Positions 48,737-58,205 of a DNA stretch of 64,000 bases are shown piece by piece. This DNA is from Legionella wadsworthii DSM 21896 = ATCC 33877 (GTDB taxonomy: Bacteria; Pseudomonadota; Gammaproteobacteria; Legionellales; Legionellaceae). The notes under the pieces were generated by a model. The model did not search any database. It was not told the DNA's origin and worked only from the letters and a program-made list of their open reading frames with translations. The DNA lies in assembly GCF_000701265.1 (NCBI RefSeq), contig NZ_KL370761.1, positions 62,001 to 126,000 of the forward strand, in the 5' to 3' direction. The position numbers and the translations under genes are program-made. Numbering within the stretch: the first letter of the stretch is position 1; every line of letters starts with the position of its first letter.

Positions 48737-51148
48737 TTAAAGTGTTAGTCCAGGTATATGAGTAACCATTTTTGAAAACCCCTGATTTGCAGTAATGAAA
48801 GGAATTAACCTTTCTATTGCATTCAAAACAGAAGCCTCCTTAGGGGTTTCCCAATCCAAATAAAATTTTTTTTCAAACAGTGGTTTAATTGCTTCCGGTC
48901 TCGCCCAAAATATATTTCCTGAAGGAAAACTAAAATGATGCTCTGGCAAATTAGATAATTTCAATTGTCGAGCTATTTCCTCTGCAAATGCGCTGCAATC
49001 TCCCCAATCTAATAAATTAGGGTCATCGGCAAATACTAAGCCAAGTTTTGGATTGTTTTTAAACTCGTTTAAAATGAAATCGATCATTTGATACTGACCG
49101 CCTAGTAAATTTTCTACATGGAAAAGAAAGATTTTGCGGTATGACATATTTGTTTCAATACTTTTTTTTATATAAAAATATCCCATAACATCATATTTTT
49201 GTAACTCAGTTTGGAATTCATTCAATAATGGGCCGGATTCTGTTGATGAAATTTTTAATTTATAATTTATATGTTTAAAATTGGATAATTCATTTAATAT
49301 TTTTTTATATAATGATTTATTCGTAGAAATATAAACATTGAAAAACGATTTTTTTTCTTGAATTCGAGTTAAAATTTCATGTAAAAAATTTAGAGAAAAA
49401 ACTGGAATATAAAGGGCACATCGTAGTTCTTTATCATTAGGTACTAAATTACTATTGGGCGAGATTATTTTTTCCTGCCAAGGCCCTTCTGGTTTTTCAG
49501 AATAAAGATAATCAGCAAATGGTTCCGCATATTCATTACGACAACCATGATAAATAGCATAAATATTTGGATTAAAACCAGGAGCCGGTTTTCTTAATAA
49601 ATTGACCTTACTATGCCAGGATCTTATATATTTGCGGATCGCCTCTCGCCTCTCGAAATTTGGATTTCCAAAAAAATCTTCTTTGAAATCAATGGATGAT
49701 TCTAAAATAAGACAATCCAGTTCTTCTTGATGAGCGCATTTTTTTTGGCGTCCCAAAAAACTCAGTAGACATGATATATAATTCTCCATATTAAAATATT
49801 TTCGCGCTAATGTTCTAATTTTCGAAGAAACTAAGGAATAATATTCTGGTGATTGATAAAATTTTATAATTTTTTGCGTTGATTCTATAATGCTTAAATG
49901 AGAAACAATACATTCTGAAGTTATGGTATCTAGCGCCAAAATTTCAGCTATTCCTGTTCCTTTATCAAAACAAATAACTGGCTTACCCAACATCATTACA
50001 TCAATAGCTACATTCGGTAATGGATCCAAACGAGAAGATAAATAGAATAGATCTATTTGTTGATATAAGGGAACTAAATCGGATAGTTCATCAATTAATT
50101 CAAAAGAATCACCAAGGTTAGATCGTTCAATTTGTTCCGCCAGATAACATGAGTAGGAAACATCGCCTTCTAAATCAAAACCGGCACCCACCCATATCAT
50201 TTTAATATTAAATTCAGGATAACTGCGCTTAAGCTCAGCTGCTGTTGCTATAAATAAATCGACTCCTTTACGATAATGTATTGCACCAGCGCCTAAAATT
50301 AGAAAAGTTTTTGATGCATTCCTATATTTACTAATTAATTTAATCCATTCTTTCACTTTACTACACTGTTTTAACGAATCGTTATCTAGAGGCAAATGAG
50401 ACTTACCTTGTGATAAAACGTATGTTAATGGGATCACATTCTTTGACAAATCATTAATTGCATTCTCTTGGACAATTTTAGCAGGAAAAACTATTGTTCC
50501 AGCCCAATGAAAGGCCTCTGAAAATTTATAATAAGGTCGCGTATATGCTGAGAACTCATGAATAAGCAACACATTAGGTATAAATCTCTTTGCTAACGGT
50601 TTCAATACCCAGAATGATTCTATTGAATTTACAATAGAAAAATTAATAGGATATTTTTCAATAAGGTTATTTACTAAATTATCGATGAAAATAGCATCAG
50701 AGAGTATTGAATTATCAATACTTATAATTGCATTACTCAGTTGTTCAAAAAATGGAGTAAGTGCTCCGCCGTTTAATAGTAAGATAACTAAGTTGAACTT
50801 TTTCTTTAACTCTCGTGCGATATTAAGAGCTAAAATTGGAGCTCCTGTTCTAGATGCATCATGGCTAACTAATAGAATTGTTTCCCTTGTATTGCAAAAT
50901 GGGGCTACCTTTTTATGTAAATTATAAGGACTTGCTCTCCTACCTTCCGCTTTACCATAATTTATAAAATGAAAATAAGGATCTATTTTAGCAACTGCAA
51001 TATGAGGATATATTTTTAAATAATAATCTTCATCAAAATCGCACGGATACTCTTCCGGTAAAAAATCATTTTTTTGATGAAACGTTTTTTTTGGAGCTGT
51101 CATGAAATTTGAAAAATTTATAACTGCTTTCTTAATCTTTTTCCTCAT
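48737..51148 (-). CDS. GT4 glycosyltransferase fused to an RgpF-like rhamnan synthesis domain
   Basis: 803 residues. Residues about 35-75 hold the short polysaccharide-enzyme motif (EDYYLKIYPHIAVAKIDPYF with HFINYGKAEGRR). Residues about 90-450 are GT4: LVSHDASRTGAPILALNIAR, LILGAGAIHYRKGVDLFI and LSSRLDPLPNVAIDVMMLGK. The C-terminal 280 residues match the rhamnan synthesis protein F pattern: CALYIPVFSLNFLHEILTRI, VYISTNKSLYKKI, LGLVFADDPNLLDWGD and FPSGNIFWARPEAIKPLF. With a full rml pathway in the locus, L-rhamnose is the likely donor sugar. AAGGA lies before the ATG. A 246-base AT-rich gap separates it from the upstream gene, so it may have its own promoter. Confidence 0.85.
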   Translation of the reverse strand: MRKKIKKAVINFSNFMTAPKKTFHQKNDFLPEEYPCDFDEDYYLKIYPHIAVAKIDPYFHFINYGKAEGRRASPYNLHKKVAPFCNTRETILLVSHDASRTGAPILALNIARELKKKFNLVILLLNGGALTPFFEQLSNAIISIDNSILSDAIFIDNLVNNLIEKYPINFSIVNSIESFWVLKPLAKRFIPNVLLIHEFSAYTRPYYKFSEAFHWAGTIVFPAKIVQENAINDLSKNVIPLTYVLSQGKSHLPLDNDSLKQCSKVKEWIKLISKYRNASKTFLILGAGAIHYRKGVDLFIATAAELKRSYPEFNIKMIWVGAGFDLEGDVSYSCYLAEQIERSNLGDSFELIDELSDLVPLYQQIDLFYLSSRLDPLPNVAIDVMMLGKPVICFDKGTGIAEILALDTITSECIVSHLSIIESTQKIIKFYQSPEYYSLVSSKIRTLARKYFNMENYISCLLSFLGRQKKCAHQEELDCLILESSIDFKEDFFGNPNFERREAIRKYIRSWHSKVNLLRKPAPGFNPNIYAIYHGCRNEYAEPFADYLYSEKPEGPWQEKIISPNSNLVPNDKELRCALYIPVFSLNFLHEILTRIQEKKSFFNVYISTNKSLYKKILNELSNFKHINYKLKISSTESGPLLNEFQTELQKYDVMGYFYIKKSIETNMSYRKIFLFHVENLLGGQYQMIDFILNEFKNNPKLGLVFADDPNLLDWGDCSAFAEEIARQLKLSNLPEHHFSFPSGNIFWARPEAIKPLFEKKFYLDWETPKEASVLNAIERLIPFITANQGFSKMVTHIPGLTL

Positions 51149-51394
51149 TTACATCCTTATACAATTCAATACATCATACGTGTACTACTTCCCTATTATT
51201 TAAATATGGATTTTCGTCAGCTAGCTTTTAATGGATTTTTACACCAAATAAAAATCTGTAGTAAGTTGACGTTACATTGTTGTGAATTCTTATTTAAATG
51301 GTATTTAATACATTAACCTTTCCAATATAATTATGCAATTTCAGAAAAATTCATTTATAAATTTTGATAATATGATATGAAATAATTAATTTTT

Positions 51395-52732
51395 TCATAA
51401 AATTGCATCATAAACCTCAATCGTTTTTTCTGCCATAGCTTTTGTTGTGTTAAAATAATTGGTTTTTAGTGACAGCTCTTTTAAATTATCTTTATTCTTG
51501 ATAATTTTTTTTAATACTCTTTCTAAATCATCAACACTACCCCGTTCAAAGACATATCCATTAGTTCCTACATCAACAAATTCTGTCATTCCTGCAACAT
51601 CGGAAACAACGACAGGAGTATGAGTGGCGAGCGAGTTTAAAAGTACTAAAGGACTATTTTCATACCAACGAGAAGGGATAATGCACAAATCCAAGTGATT
51701 AAAAATTTCCTCCATTTTATTTTTTTCAAATACACCCAGAAAATGAATGTTGTGTCCTTTCGCTTTAGTAAACAACGTCTCCATATATTCCGCGTCCTGA
51801 TCTTTTGGGCCATAGATTCGAAGTTCAGCACTCCCCCTGGGCAACCTGCAAAATGCATTAATTAATATATCGACTCCTTTGTGAGGGGCTATTTGGCCAA
51901 TATAACCAAAAATAGGTTTTGTATCTTTTTCTTTTTCTGATTTAGAATTGCGGTTTATATCTACTCCAAATGAGATTTTTTGCATTGGATTTAAAAAACC
52001 ATTATTTTTGTAGGCACTATATAAAAATTGGGTGGGAGCAATTACAGTTTTATAGGTCGAATACAAGGACAACAGCGTATCAGGCCGACGTATTAGATCC
52101 TCAATTAACCCATCAAATGAACCATGACGTAGGTTTGGATGTTTTCTTAGTAAATTTGATAATTGAGCTGCACGAGGAAATTGTCCCTTTTTTATCAGCC
52201 ATTGTAATAATTTATTATCACTCTCTATGTAATTCGCGTCCTTTATGTAACATGCAATGCAATTATTGCGGCTCCGTGAGGGACCGGAGCACAAACTACC
52301 ATTTGAAGCTTCGAGCTTGTTATTAAAACAAAAACCATAAAAATCTGTGAACGTTGCAAAAGTTGGAATCCCAAGCTCCGAAGTTACCTCCAATAGAGCA
52401 GCGGTATGATTAATTAAATGGGTTACATGTACTATATCTGGTTTTATAGTTTTTAAAACCTGCTCCAAAATGGGACGCATTTCAACCTGATAATAAGTAT
52501 CTTTTACTCGAGAATTTGGTAATTTATTTTTATCAATTATAGTGACAGGTATATCTTGAAATGTATAGTGAGAGATTGTCTCTGGTGCAGCCGCTTCTCC
52601 TGTAAAAATACCAGATACTACATGCACGTCGAAACCCATAATTTTATAATTTTTAGCCAACTCTAGAGTATAAGTTTCCGTACCATAAAAATGATTTGGA
52701 AAAAAACAGTGTACAAAAAAAACTATTTTCAT
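51395..52732 (-). CDS. GT4 family glycosyltransferase
   Basis: 445-residue GT-B enzyme. N-terminal acceptor domain: FVHCFFPNHFYGTETYTLEL and PDIVHVTHLINHTAALLE. A cysteine-containing insertion (NNCIACYIKD with CSGPSRSR before it) recalls the metal-binding insert of some GT4 enzymes. The C-terminal donor domain has IFGYIGQIAPHKGVDILINA and IIPSRWYENSPLVLLNSLAT with the conserved Glu. Starts three bases after the upstream methyltransferase-GT4 fusion gene, so it is cotranscribed with it. Confidence 0.9.
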   Translation of the reverse strand: MKIVFFVHCFFPNHFYGTETYTLELAKNYKIMGFDVHVVSGIFTGEAAAPETISHYTFQDIPVTIIDKNKLPNSRVKDTYYQVEMRPILEQVLKTIKPDIVHVTHLINHTAALLEVTSELGIPTFATFTDFYGFCFNNKLEASNGSLCSGPSRSRNNCIACYIKDANYIESDNKLLQWLIKKGQFPRAAQLSNLLRKHPNLRHGSFDGLIEDLIRRPDTLLSLYSTYKTVIAPTQFLYSAYKNNGFLNPMQKISFGVDINRNSKSEKEKDTKPIFGYIGQIAPHKGVDILINAFCRLPRGSAELRIYGPKDQDAEYMETLFTKAKGHNIHFLGVFEKNKMEEIFNHLDLCIIPSRWYENSPLVLLNSLATHTPVVVSDVAGMTEFVDVGTNGYVFERGSVDDLERVLKKIIKNKDNLKELSLKTNYFNTTKAMAEKTIEVYDAIL

Positions 52733-52735
52733 TTT

Positions 52736-55345
52736 CTATCCAATTAATTCTGAATAAACTTCCCTATATGCACCTATCATGGATTCGAGGGAAAATAATT
52801 CTTGAGCGCGCTTTTGATTTTCTTTGCCAATGGCGGCACATTCTTGAGGATCATTCAATAAGTTAATAATTATTTCGGACAGTTTTTCTGAATCGCCAGG
52901 GGGGGCTAAAACAGAATGATTATTTAAAATTTCAGCTATTCCACCTACATTATATCCAACTACTGGAATTCCCATGTTCATTGCAAATGGGCTTACTTGT
53001 CCAAAGCTTTCTTTCCAAACGGGGGCAACAAATAAGTCCATCCGGGAATATAGTTCTGGCAAAGATGTGTAATCCACATAACCAGTAAATTCAAAATTTT
53101 CTTCAACTTGAGCCTCTTTTACTTTATTGATGTATAGATCAAGATATGTTCCGCCTCCCACAATAATTACTTTCGTTTCGCGTTTCCTTTGAGCTACTTT
53201 AATGAAAGGATCTATAGATTGCTCATTCAACTTATCCGTTTCTAGACGATATACCATTCCAATGCAATTTTTAGGTGCAATAAACTCTTCTTTTCTGATA
53301 AACAAATCAAAATTACTTCCTGGGTAAATGGTTATGTGATCTGAACCTTGTGATCCAAATTGCTCTTGCACATAATTACTAACGTAAATATAACGCTTTA
53401 TAAAATTAGCACAATAAGGTTCGATTGGTGTATTAATATTCTCTATTGCTGGATAATCTAGCTTTTTAATTGCTTGGAAAAAAATATCATACCACCAATA
53501 ATCACAACTTCCCCAATAATGGATATGAATCAACTCTGGATTATATTGAGTTAAAATGTAAGTTGCTTCATCTGAACTAGGATTTGAAAGAATTGTTACA
53601 TCTACTCCTGGGTAGGGAGAATCTTCTAGGCTTTGGGATGTGATTACTTTATGTTGGTATTTTTCTCCGAGATTTTCGACTAGGTCTGTAACTAACCTAG
53701 ATGATCCTCCAAGAAAGAAATTCGGTATTATATGTAATATTAGTGGTTTTAAAGATAATTTATCGGTATTCGATGTGGACAGCAACATTTCCTTATGATC
53801 TGTTTTTTCTATTTTATTATTCAATTTAAATTTTATTTTATTTGTAATAAACCCGAATATCTTATACCCAATATTTATGTACTTAATCACCTTAGTTTGT
53901 TCTTTTTTAATGCTCTTTCTTATTTTAAACCACTTGGATGTTCTTATACTATTTATACGTGAACGCAACATTTTTTTATTCTCTAGTAAAAGATTTACCT
54001 GCTTTTTTAAACGAAATTCATTTTTTAATAAATTCTTCATTTGAAAATGCAGGTTTTTATTATTGTCTGACAGTTGCTCGATCTCATTTTTTAAATTATT
54101 TTGAATTTCTAAAAGATTACTTATATGAATTTTTAGATTATTTTCATTTTCTAATAGATTACTTATATGTTGTTTTTGATTATTTTCATTCTCTAAAAGA
54201 TTACTCACATGCTGTTTTAAATTATTTTCATTCTCTAAAAGATTACTCACATGCTGTTTTAAATTATTTTCATTCTCCAAAAGATTACTCACATGTTGTT
54301 TTAAATTATTTTCATTCTCTAAAAGATTACTCACATGTTGTTTTAAATTATTTTCATTATCTAAAAGATTTTTTACATGAAGTTTTAGAGTATCTTGAGC
54401 TTCTGATAATTCGTTTATTTCGTGTTTTAAATAAAAATAAATATGGTTTCGAGTATGAATCTCTTCTTCTTTATTTAATAAGTTTATACTTTGCAACTTT
54501 GATCTGATTTCAAAAAAATTCGAGTTTTTAATATTAGGTAAGATATGAAAGTTTCGTGCTGAACAAGTTAACCCAGCGAAACCAGACAGCTTAGCATTCA
54601 AACCGTCCTCAGATTTGGCATTTAAAATGAAATTTTCTTCGTAAGGATAAATTCCATTGACATCCAAGGAATCGCACCCAAGGCTACTAAAAAATAATTT
54701 TAAGGATTTTGCAGAATAATAAACTAAATGTGCTGGTGGATATCGGTATTTCCACGTAGCAGGATTTATTATGGCTTCTGTTGATCGCGCATTCGGGGTG
54801 GTTATAACTATGGTAGTATTTTTTCCAATGCATCCTTTATCAAATAAATTAAAAAAAAGTTCATAAGGATTGGATAAATGTTCAATTACATCGAACATTG
54901 TGATTAAATTAAATTCTAACGAAGGTAATTCACTAACATCAGAAAAGATTTTAATTTTCTCTCCATGCCTATCGTTTGCTATTTTTCGCGCATGAGCAGA
55001 TTTTTCTATTCCCCAACAACTTAAACCCTTTTCTGCCGCTATAGATAGCTGAGTGCCGTACGCACAGCCAATATCCAAAATGGAAGTATTCTTTGAAATT
55101 GGAAATTTGTTTATTAATTCATGGAATAAAGGTATTACAGGTTCAGTATCTAAATCGTAATCTTCATAGCCACCAATAACTTTTCCCGAAAAATATTCCT
55201 CTTGATCATAAAAGCTATTTATTATTTCATTGCTGGGCATGGGCCATACAAAATCTGAATCACACGATAAACATAGCCAAACTTTATAAGAATTTGAATT
55301 ACATAAAAATTGTGTGTTGGATAAAAAGCATATTGGACATTCCAT
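52736..55345 (-). CDS. methyltransferase / coiled-coil repeat / GT4 glycosyltransferase fusion
   Basis: 869 residues in four parts. Residues 1-30: zinc-ribbon-like Cys pairs C3/C6 and C25/C28. Residues about 60-230: class I methyltransferase with SILDIGCAYGTQ (89-97) and LITMFDVIEHLSNPYEL. Residues about 300-455: a coiled coil built from a 14-residue unit, LKQHVSNLLENENN, four near-exact copies flanked by decayed ones. A basic segment follows (SKWFKIRKSIKK). Residues about 535-869: GT4 domain with HIIPNFFLGGSSRLVTDLVE and VAPVWKESFGQVSPFAMNMG. The layout recalls WbdD of E. coli O9a, a chain-terminating enzyme whose coiled coil sets O-antigen length; unlike WbdD it has no kinase and carries its own glycosyltransferase. 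Preceded by a methyltransferase and Wzt. Confidence 0.88.
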   Translation of the reverse strand: MECPICFLSNTQFLCNSNSYKVWLCLSCDSDFVWPMPSNEIINSFYDQEEYFSGKVIGGYEDYDLDTEPVIPLFHELINKFPISKNTSILDIGCAYGTQLSIAAEKGLSCWGIEKSAHARKIANDRHGEKIKIFSDVSELPSLEFNLITMFDVIEHLSNPYELFFNLFDKGCIGKNTTIVITTPNARSTEAIINPATWKYRYPPAHLVYYSAKSLKLFFSSLGCDSLDVNGIYPYEENFILNAKSEDGLNAKLSGFAGLTCSARNFHILPNIKNSNFFEIRSKLQSINLLNKEEEIHTRNHIYFYLKHEINELSEAQDTLKLHVKNLLDNENNLKQHVSNLLENENNLKQHVSNLLENENNLKQHVSNLLENENNLKQHVSNLLENENNQKQHISNLLENENNLKIHISNLLEIQNNLKNEIEQLSDNNKNLHFQMKNLLKNEFRLKKQVNLLLENKKMLRSRINSIRTSKWFKIRKSIKKEQTKVIKYINIGYKIFGFITNKIKFKLNNKIEKTDHKEMLLSTSNTDKLSLKPLILHIIPNFFLGGSSRLVTDLVENLGEKYQHKVITSQSLEDSPYPGVDVTILSNPSSDEATYILTQYNPELIHIHYWGSCDYWWYDIFFQAIKKLDYPAIENINTPIEPYCANFIKRYIYVSNYVQEQFGSQGSDHITIYPGSNFDLFIRKEEFIAPKNCIGMVYRLETDKLNEQSIDPFIKVAQRKRETKVIIVGGGTYLDLYINKVKEAQVEENFEFTGYVDYTSLPELYSRMDLFVAPVWKESFGQVSPFAMNMGIPVVGYNVGGIAEILNNHSVLAPPGDSEKLSEIIINLLNDPQECAAIGKENQKRAQELFSLESMIGAYREVYSELIG
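54116..54367 (-). repeat. 42-bp in-frame tandem repeat (six clear units)
   Basis: Units begin at 54116, 54158, 54200, 54242, 54284 and 54326, each exactly 42 bases. The last four differ from each other at only one or two bases; the first two are more diverged and a seventh, decayed unit follows to about 54409. In the gene each unit encodes 14 residues of the form LKQHVSNLLENENN (protein residues about 327-410). Two heptads per unit keep the coiled-coil register whatever the copy number. Confidence 0.93.
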
Positions 55346-55364
55346 CTACCTAAATACTCCTTTA

Positions 55365-56057
55365 TTAAAATTTTCTCTCAGCAACACACATCCAATTTAA
55401 TGTATCCTCTGTATCTTTTACCTTTTTATCTAAAAAAAAGGCAAGTTTGTTAATGCATTTATTTAACCATCTCTTTTTAATGCCTCGCTCATGCAAATGA
55501 CTCAAGAATATTTGCCCAATTAAAGCATATACTCCGCCACAGGGGTGAATTGTCTTCATTACAAATCCATTTTTCTCAAGTAAGTTAGTTAAACCATATT
55601 TTGTAAATCGAAAATAATCGAATGGAATTTCATGATGTCTCCATTGCATAGGTACAGTAATAAGCATTGTGCCTCCTATTTTTACCACCCTACGACATTC
55701 GCCAAGATAAAAGTTAACATCAGGTACATGTTCTAACGTTTGCGTAGACAATAGGGTGTCAATGCTTTGATCACTAAGAGGAAGTTGTTCTCCAGGCTCT
55801 ATTTCGAGATCCAATTCTATTTCAGAAGAAGAAGAAACATCTGCACCAATATATTTAGTGAGCTTTGGTAAAAAAAGATTTTTATAAGGTTGCCCGCCAC
55901 AACCATAATCTAGCATAACTCCGTAAGCCTCATGGAAAGCCACGTTTTTTAACCAATCTTCTATTAGTGATAAAGAAATATAGTGCGGGTGATCTATAGA
56001 TGCACCTGGCTCATTTTGTCGAACTAACCCAGCTAAAGCAGTTTTTATTGAGTTCAT
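55365..56057 (-). CDS. class I SAM-dependent methyltransferase in the O-antigen locus
   Basis: 230 residues. SAM motif I is MLDYGCGGQPYKNLF (about residues 43-57); an acidic loop IGADVSSSSEIELDL follows; the later STQTLEHVPDVNFYLGECRR and GGTMLITVPMQWRHHEIPFD are the usual post-motifs. Its place between Wzt and the methyltransferase-GT4 fusion suggests methylation of a polysaccharide sugar, possibly at the chain end. The ATG overlaps the wzt stop by four bases. Confidence 0.88.
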   Translation of the reverse strand: MNSIKTALAGLVRQNEPGASIDHPHYISLSLIEDWLKNVAFHEAYGVMLDYGCGGQPYKNLFLPKLTKYIGADVSSSSEIELDLEIEPGEQLPLSDQSIDTLLSTQTLEHVPDVNFYLGECRRVVKIGGTMLITVPMQWRHHEIPFDYFRFTKYGLTNLLEKNGFVMKTIHPCGGVYALIGQIFLSHLHERGIKKRWLNKCINKLAFFLDKKVKDTEDTLNWMCVAERKF

Positions 56058-57286
56058 TTGACTAATTCCTTTTCTGATTTAAGTGGATACCAATGACAAG
56101 GATGTATAAATTTACCCCAAGTTTGGTAAAAAGCTTTGACAGAAAAAGGGAGGCACAATTCTGTTATGGCATAACATATCTGATGATCGGTACTATAGGC
56201 TCCAAATGCTACCTGATACTCGCCTGGAGCTAGGCAAAGTTCTGGGAATGTTACAGCGCCTAGAAGAATTTGATCTTTTTCTACATTAGTCCAAAAAACC
56301 TCCTTCTCTCGGCTGGTTTGACCTATGAACCAATCGCCATCCATTCGATATATACTTATAGCAAAAACAATTGCATCAATATAAGATTCAGCTTTTAATG
56401 CAAATTCAAATGTTAAAATATCTCCTACGTAGAACAAACGGGTTTCTATTCCAGTTTCATTTAGTATTCGTAAAGAAGTAAAATGAGCTTTTCCAGTTTC
56501 ATATTGTGGAGGAAGCGCTTTTACAAGAGGAGTATTTTTTTTCTCATTTCCTGGGAGAGCCTCTAAAGAATATTGTTGACATATTTCTACAGGATGGCCA
56601 ATTGATATTACTACCCCATTTTTAATCCATAGAACCTTATCGCAGATAAATTGCATTGTGCTCAGATCATGGGATACAAAAAGAATACTGGATCCTCTAT
56701 TTTTTAATTCTTTAATCTTTTCAATACACTTATTTTGAAATGCAATATCCCCCACGCTTAAAGCTTCATCGATAATTAATACACTTGGATTAGTGTATAC
56801 AGCCACAGAAAACGCCAATCGCACGAACATGCCGCTTGAATAAGTTTTAACAGGTTGATCAATGAAATTACCAATATCTGCGAAAGAAACGATGTCTTTA
56901 TATCTTGAATCTATCTCTTCTCGACTTAAACCCAGGACGGTAGCATTAAGGTATACGTTTTCACGCCCGGTGAATTCAGGGTTAAAACCTGAACCTAATT
57001 CTAATAGAGCAGCAATACGACCATTAGTTGATACATCCCCTGAAGTTGGATTTAAAATACCACAAATGATCTGTAAGAGAGTTGATTTTCCACTACCATT
57101 ACGTCCAATTATACCAACTGTCTCTCCCTTTTTTACTTCAAAAGAAATATCTTGCAGCGCCCAGAATTCTCTACCGAATTGCTTACGTCCGCGATGAATC
57201 ATTTGTAGCAAACGCTCGTGGGGTTTATTATAAATTCGGTAGCATTTACTTACTTGATCTACTTTAATAGCAATATTAGAGGACAT
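56054..57286 (-). CDS. wzt: O-antigen ABC exporter ATP-binding subunit Wzt with C-terminal carbohydrate-binding domain
   Basis: About 410-residue ATPase of the Wzm/Wzt type. Walker A VGIIGRNGSGKSTLLQIICG, the stretched signature TYSSGMFVRLAFSVAVY and Walker B VLIIDEALSVGDIAFQ occupy the first 230 residues. Residues about 260-410 form an extra beta-rich domain (HFTSLRILNETGIETRLFYV, then VTFPELCLAPGEYQVAFGAY), the carbohydrate-binding domain that recognises capped chain ends in E. coli O9a-type systems. The ATG at 57286 is preferred: it has AAGGA and GGA upstream. An ATG four codons earlier (57298) has no spacing for a ribosome site. Either overlaps wzm. Confidence 0.93.
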   Translation of the reverse strand: MSSNIAIKVDQVSKCYRIYNKPHERLLQMIHRGRKQFGREFWALQDISFEVKKGETVGIIGRNGSGKSTLLQIICGILNPTSGDVSTNGRIAALLELGSGFNPEFTGRENVYLNATVLGLSREEIDSRYKDIVSFADIGNFIDQPVKTYSSGMFVRLAFSVAVYTNPSVLIIDEALSVGDIAFQNKCIEKIKELKNRGSSILFVSHDLSTMQFICDKVLWIKNGVVISIGHPVEICQQYSLEALPGNEKKNTPLVKALPPQYETGKAHFTSLRILNETGIETRLFYVGDILTFEFALKAESYIDAIVFAISIYRMDGDWFIGQTSREKEVFWTNVEKDQILLGAVTFPELCLAPGEYQVAFGAYSTDHQICYAITELCLPFSVKAFYQTWGKFIHPCHWYPLKSEKELVK

Positions 57287-58097
57287 CTGCAAATCCATCC
57301 TTAGTTTTCTGAAATCCTAAAAATCCTAAGTACGCGACACAAAAACTAATAATAAAAAAAACAGCAACAGGCGACCAAGAAGGTAATTTTCCAAATATTA
57401 CAAGACTTCTTGCATGTTCTATTATGAAAGTTAATGGATTAAACCATAAAATGTTTTGAAAAATTTGGGGTAACATAGTTATTGAATAGAAGACTGGTGA
57501 AAGATACATGACTATTTGAAGTACAAAAGCCATCATGTGAGCAATGTCTCTTATATAAACGCCAGCAGAACAAAGAAACCAACTCATTCCTAAAGTGAAC
57601 AGAATTAAGGGTATAAACAAAAGAGGGAGAAATATAATGGTGGCATAAATTTTACCTAATATAAAGAAACTGAATAAAATCAGAATCAAAGTATTAATTA
57701 TGGCGTGAAACAGTGCAGTTCCTATGACCACCCAAGGGTAAACTTCTACTGGAAACACCACCTTTTTAACTAAATTTGTATTACTTACAATCATCGAAGG
57801 GGATCGACTTACGCATTCAGAGAAAAAATTTAAAATAATTAATCCCACATAGATCAGCAGTGAATACATGAGATTATTAGTTACACCAGGCCATTGGACT
57901 CGCATGAAAACACCAAACACAAGCGTGTACAGACCCAGCATTAATAAGGGTGCAAGGATCAACCATAGTAATCCAGCAAAGGAACCACGATATCTCATTA
58001 AGATATCTCGTTTGACCAATTGAAAAATTAAATCATGATAACGCCATAACATCAAAAACATTTGTGCGGGATGATTTTTTGATAACGAATTATCCAT
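57276..58097 (-). CDS. wzm: O-antigen ABC exporter permease Wzm
   Basis: 273-residue ABC-2 type permease with six predicted membrane helices and the conserved cytoplasmic start LIFQLVKRDILMRYRGSFAG followed by LLWLILAPLLMLGLYTLVFG. The C-terminal part includes MAFVLQIVMYLSPVFYSITM and IIEHARSLVIFGKLP. It forms the channel that, with Wzt, moves finished undecaprenyl-linked polysaccharide across the inner membrane. AAGGA lies five bases before the ATG. First gene of the long minus-strand polysaccharide unit. Confidence 0.95.
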   Translation of the reverse strand: MDNSLSKNHPAQMFLMLWRYHDLIFQLVKRDILMRYRGSFAGLLWLILAPLLMLGLYTLVFGVFMRVQWPGVTNNLMYSLLIYVGLIILNFFSECVSRSPSMIVSNTNLVKKVVFPVEVYPWVVIGTALFHAIINTLILILFSFFILGKIYATIIFLPLLFIPLILFTLGMSWFLCSAGVYIRDIAHMMAFVLQIVMYLSPVFYSITMLPQIFQNILWFNPLTFIIEHARSLVIFGKLPSWSPVAVFFIISFCVAYLGFLGFQKTKDGFADVL

Positions 58098-58168
58098 TTT
58101 CTTCCTTAAAAACCTACCTCCAAACGTAACAACTATATAACAATATTATATTTAAAAACACCATATCA

Positions 58169-58205
58169 ATGTAAGTTTTCTATGAAAAAATATATGTAAG
58201 TTTCT
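58169..58205. promoter_or_regulatory. direct repeat between the divergent wzm and exporter operons
   Basis: ATGTAAGTTTTCT (58169-58181) and ATGTAAGTTTCT (58194-58205) repeat with a 25-base period in the 247-base divergent gap, about 70-110 bases before the wzm start. A spacing of two-and-a-half helical turns could be a regulator site, or simply chance in AT-rich DNA. Confidence 0.35.

Noticed and set aside
54116-54367. Regular repeats that could suggest a CRISPR array
   Set aside because: Units are directly abutted with no spacers and lie inside a coding frame.
53938-54507. A 189-residue plus-strand open frame made of FHSLKDYSH-type repeats
   Set aside because: It is the complementary strand of the 42-bp coiled-coil repeat. 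A repeat whose length is a multiple of three and has no stop in one antisense frame stays open however many copies exist. No ribosome site, and the minus-strand gene has domains on both sides.
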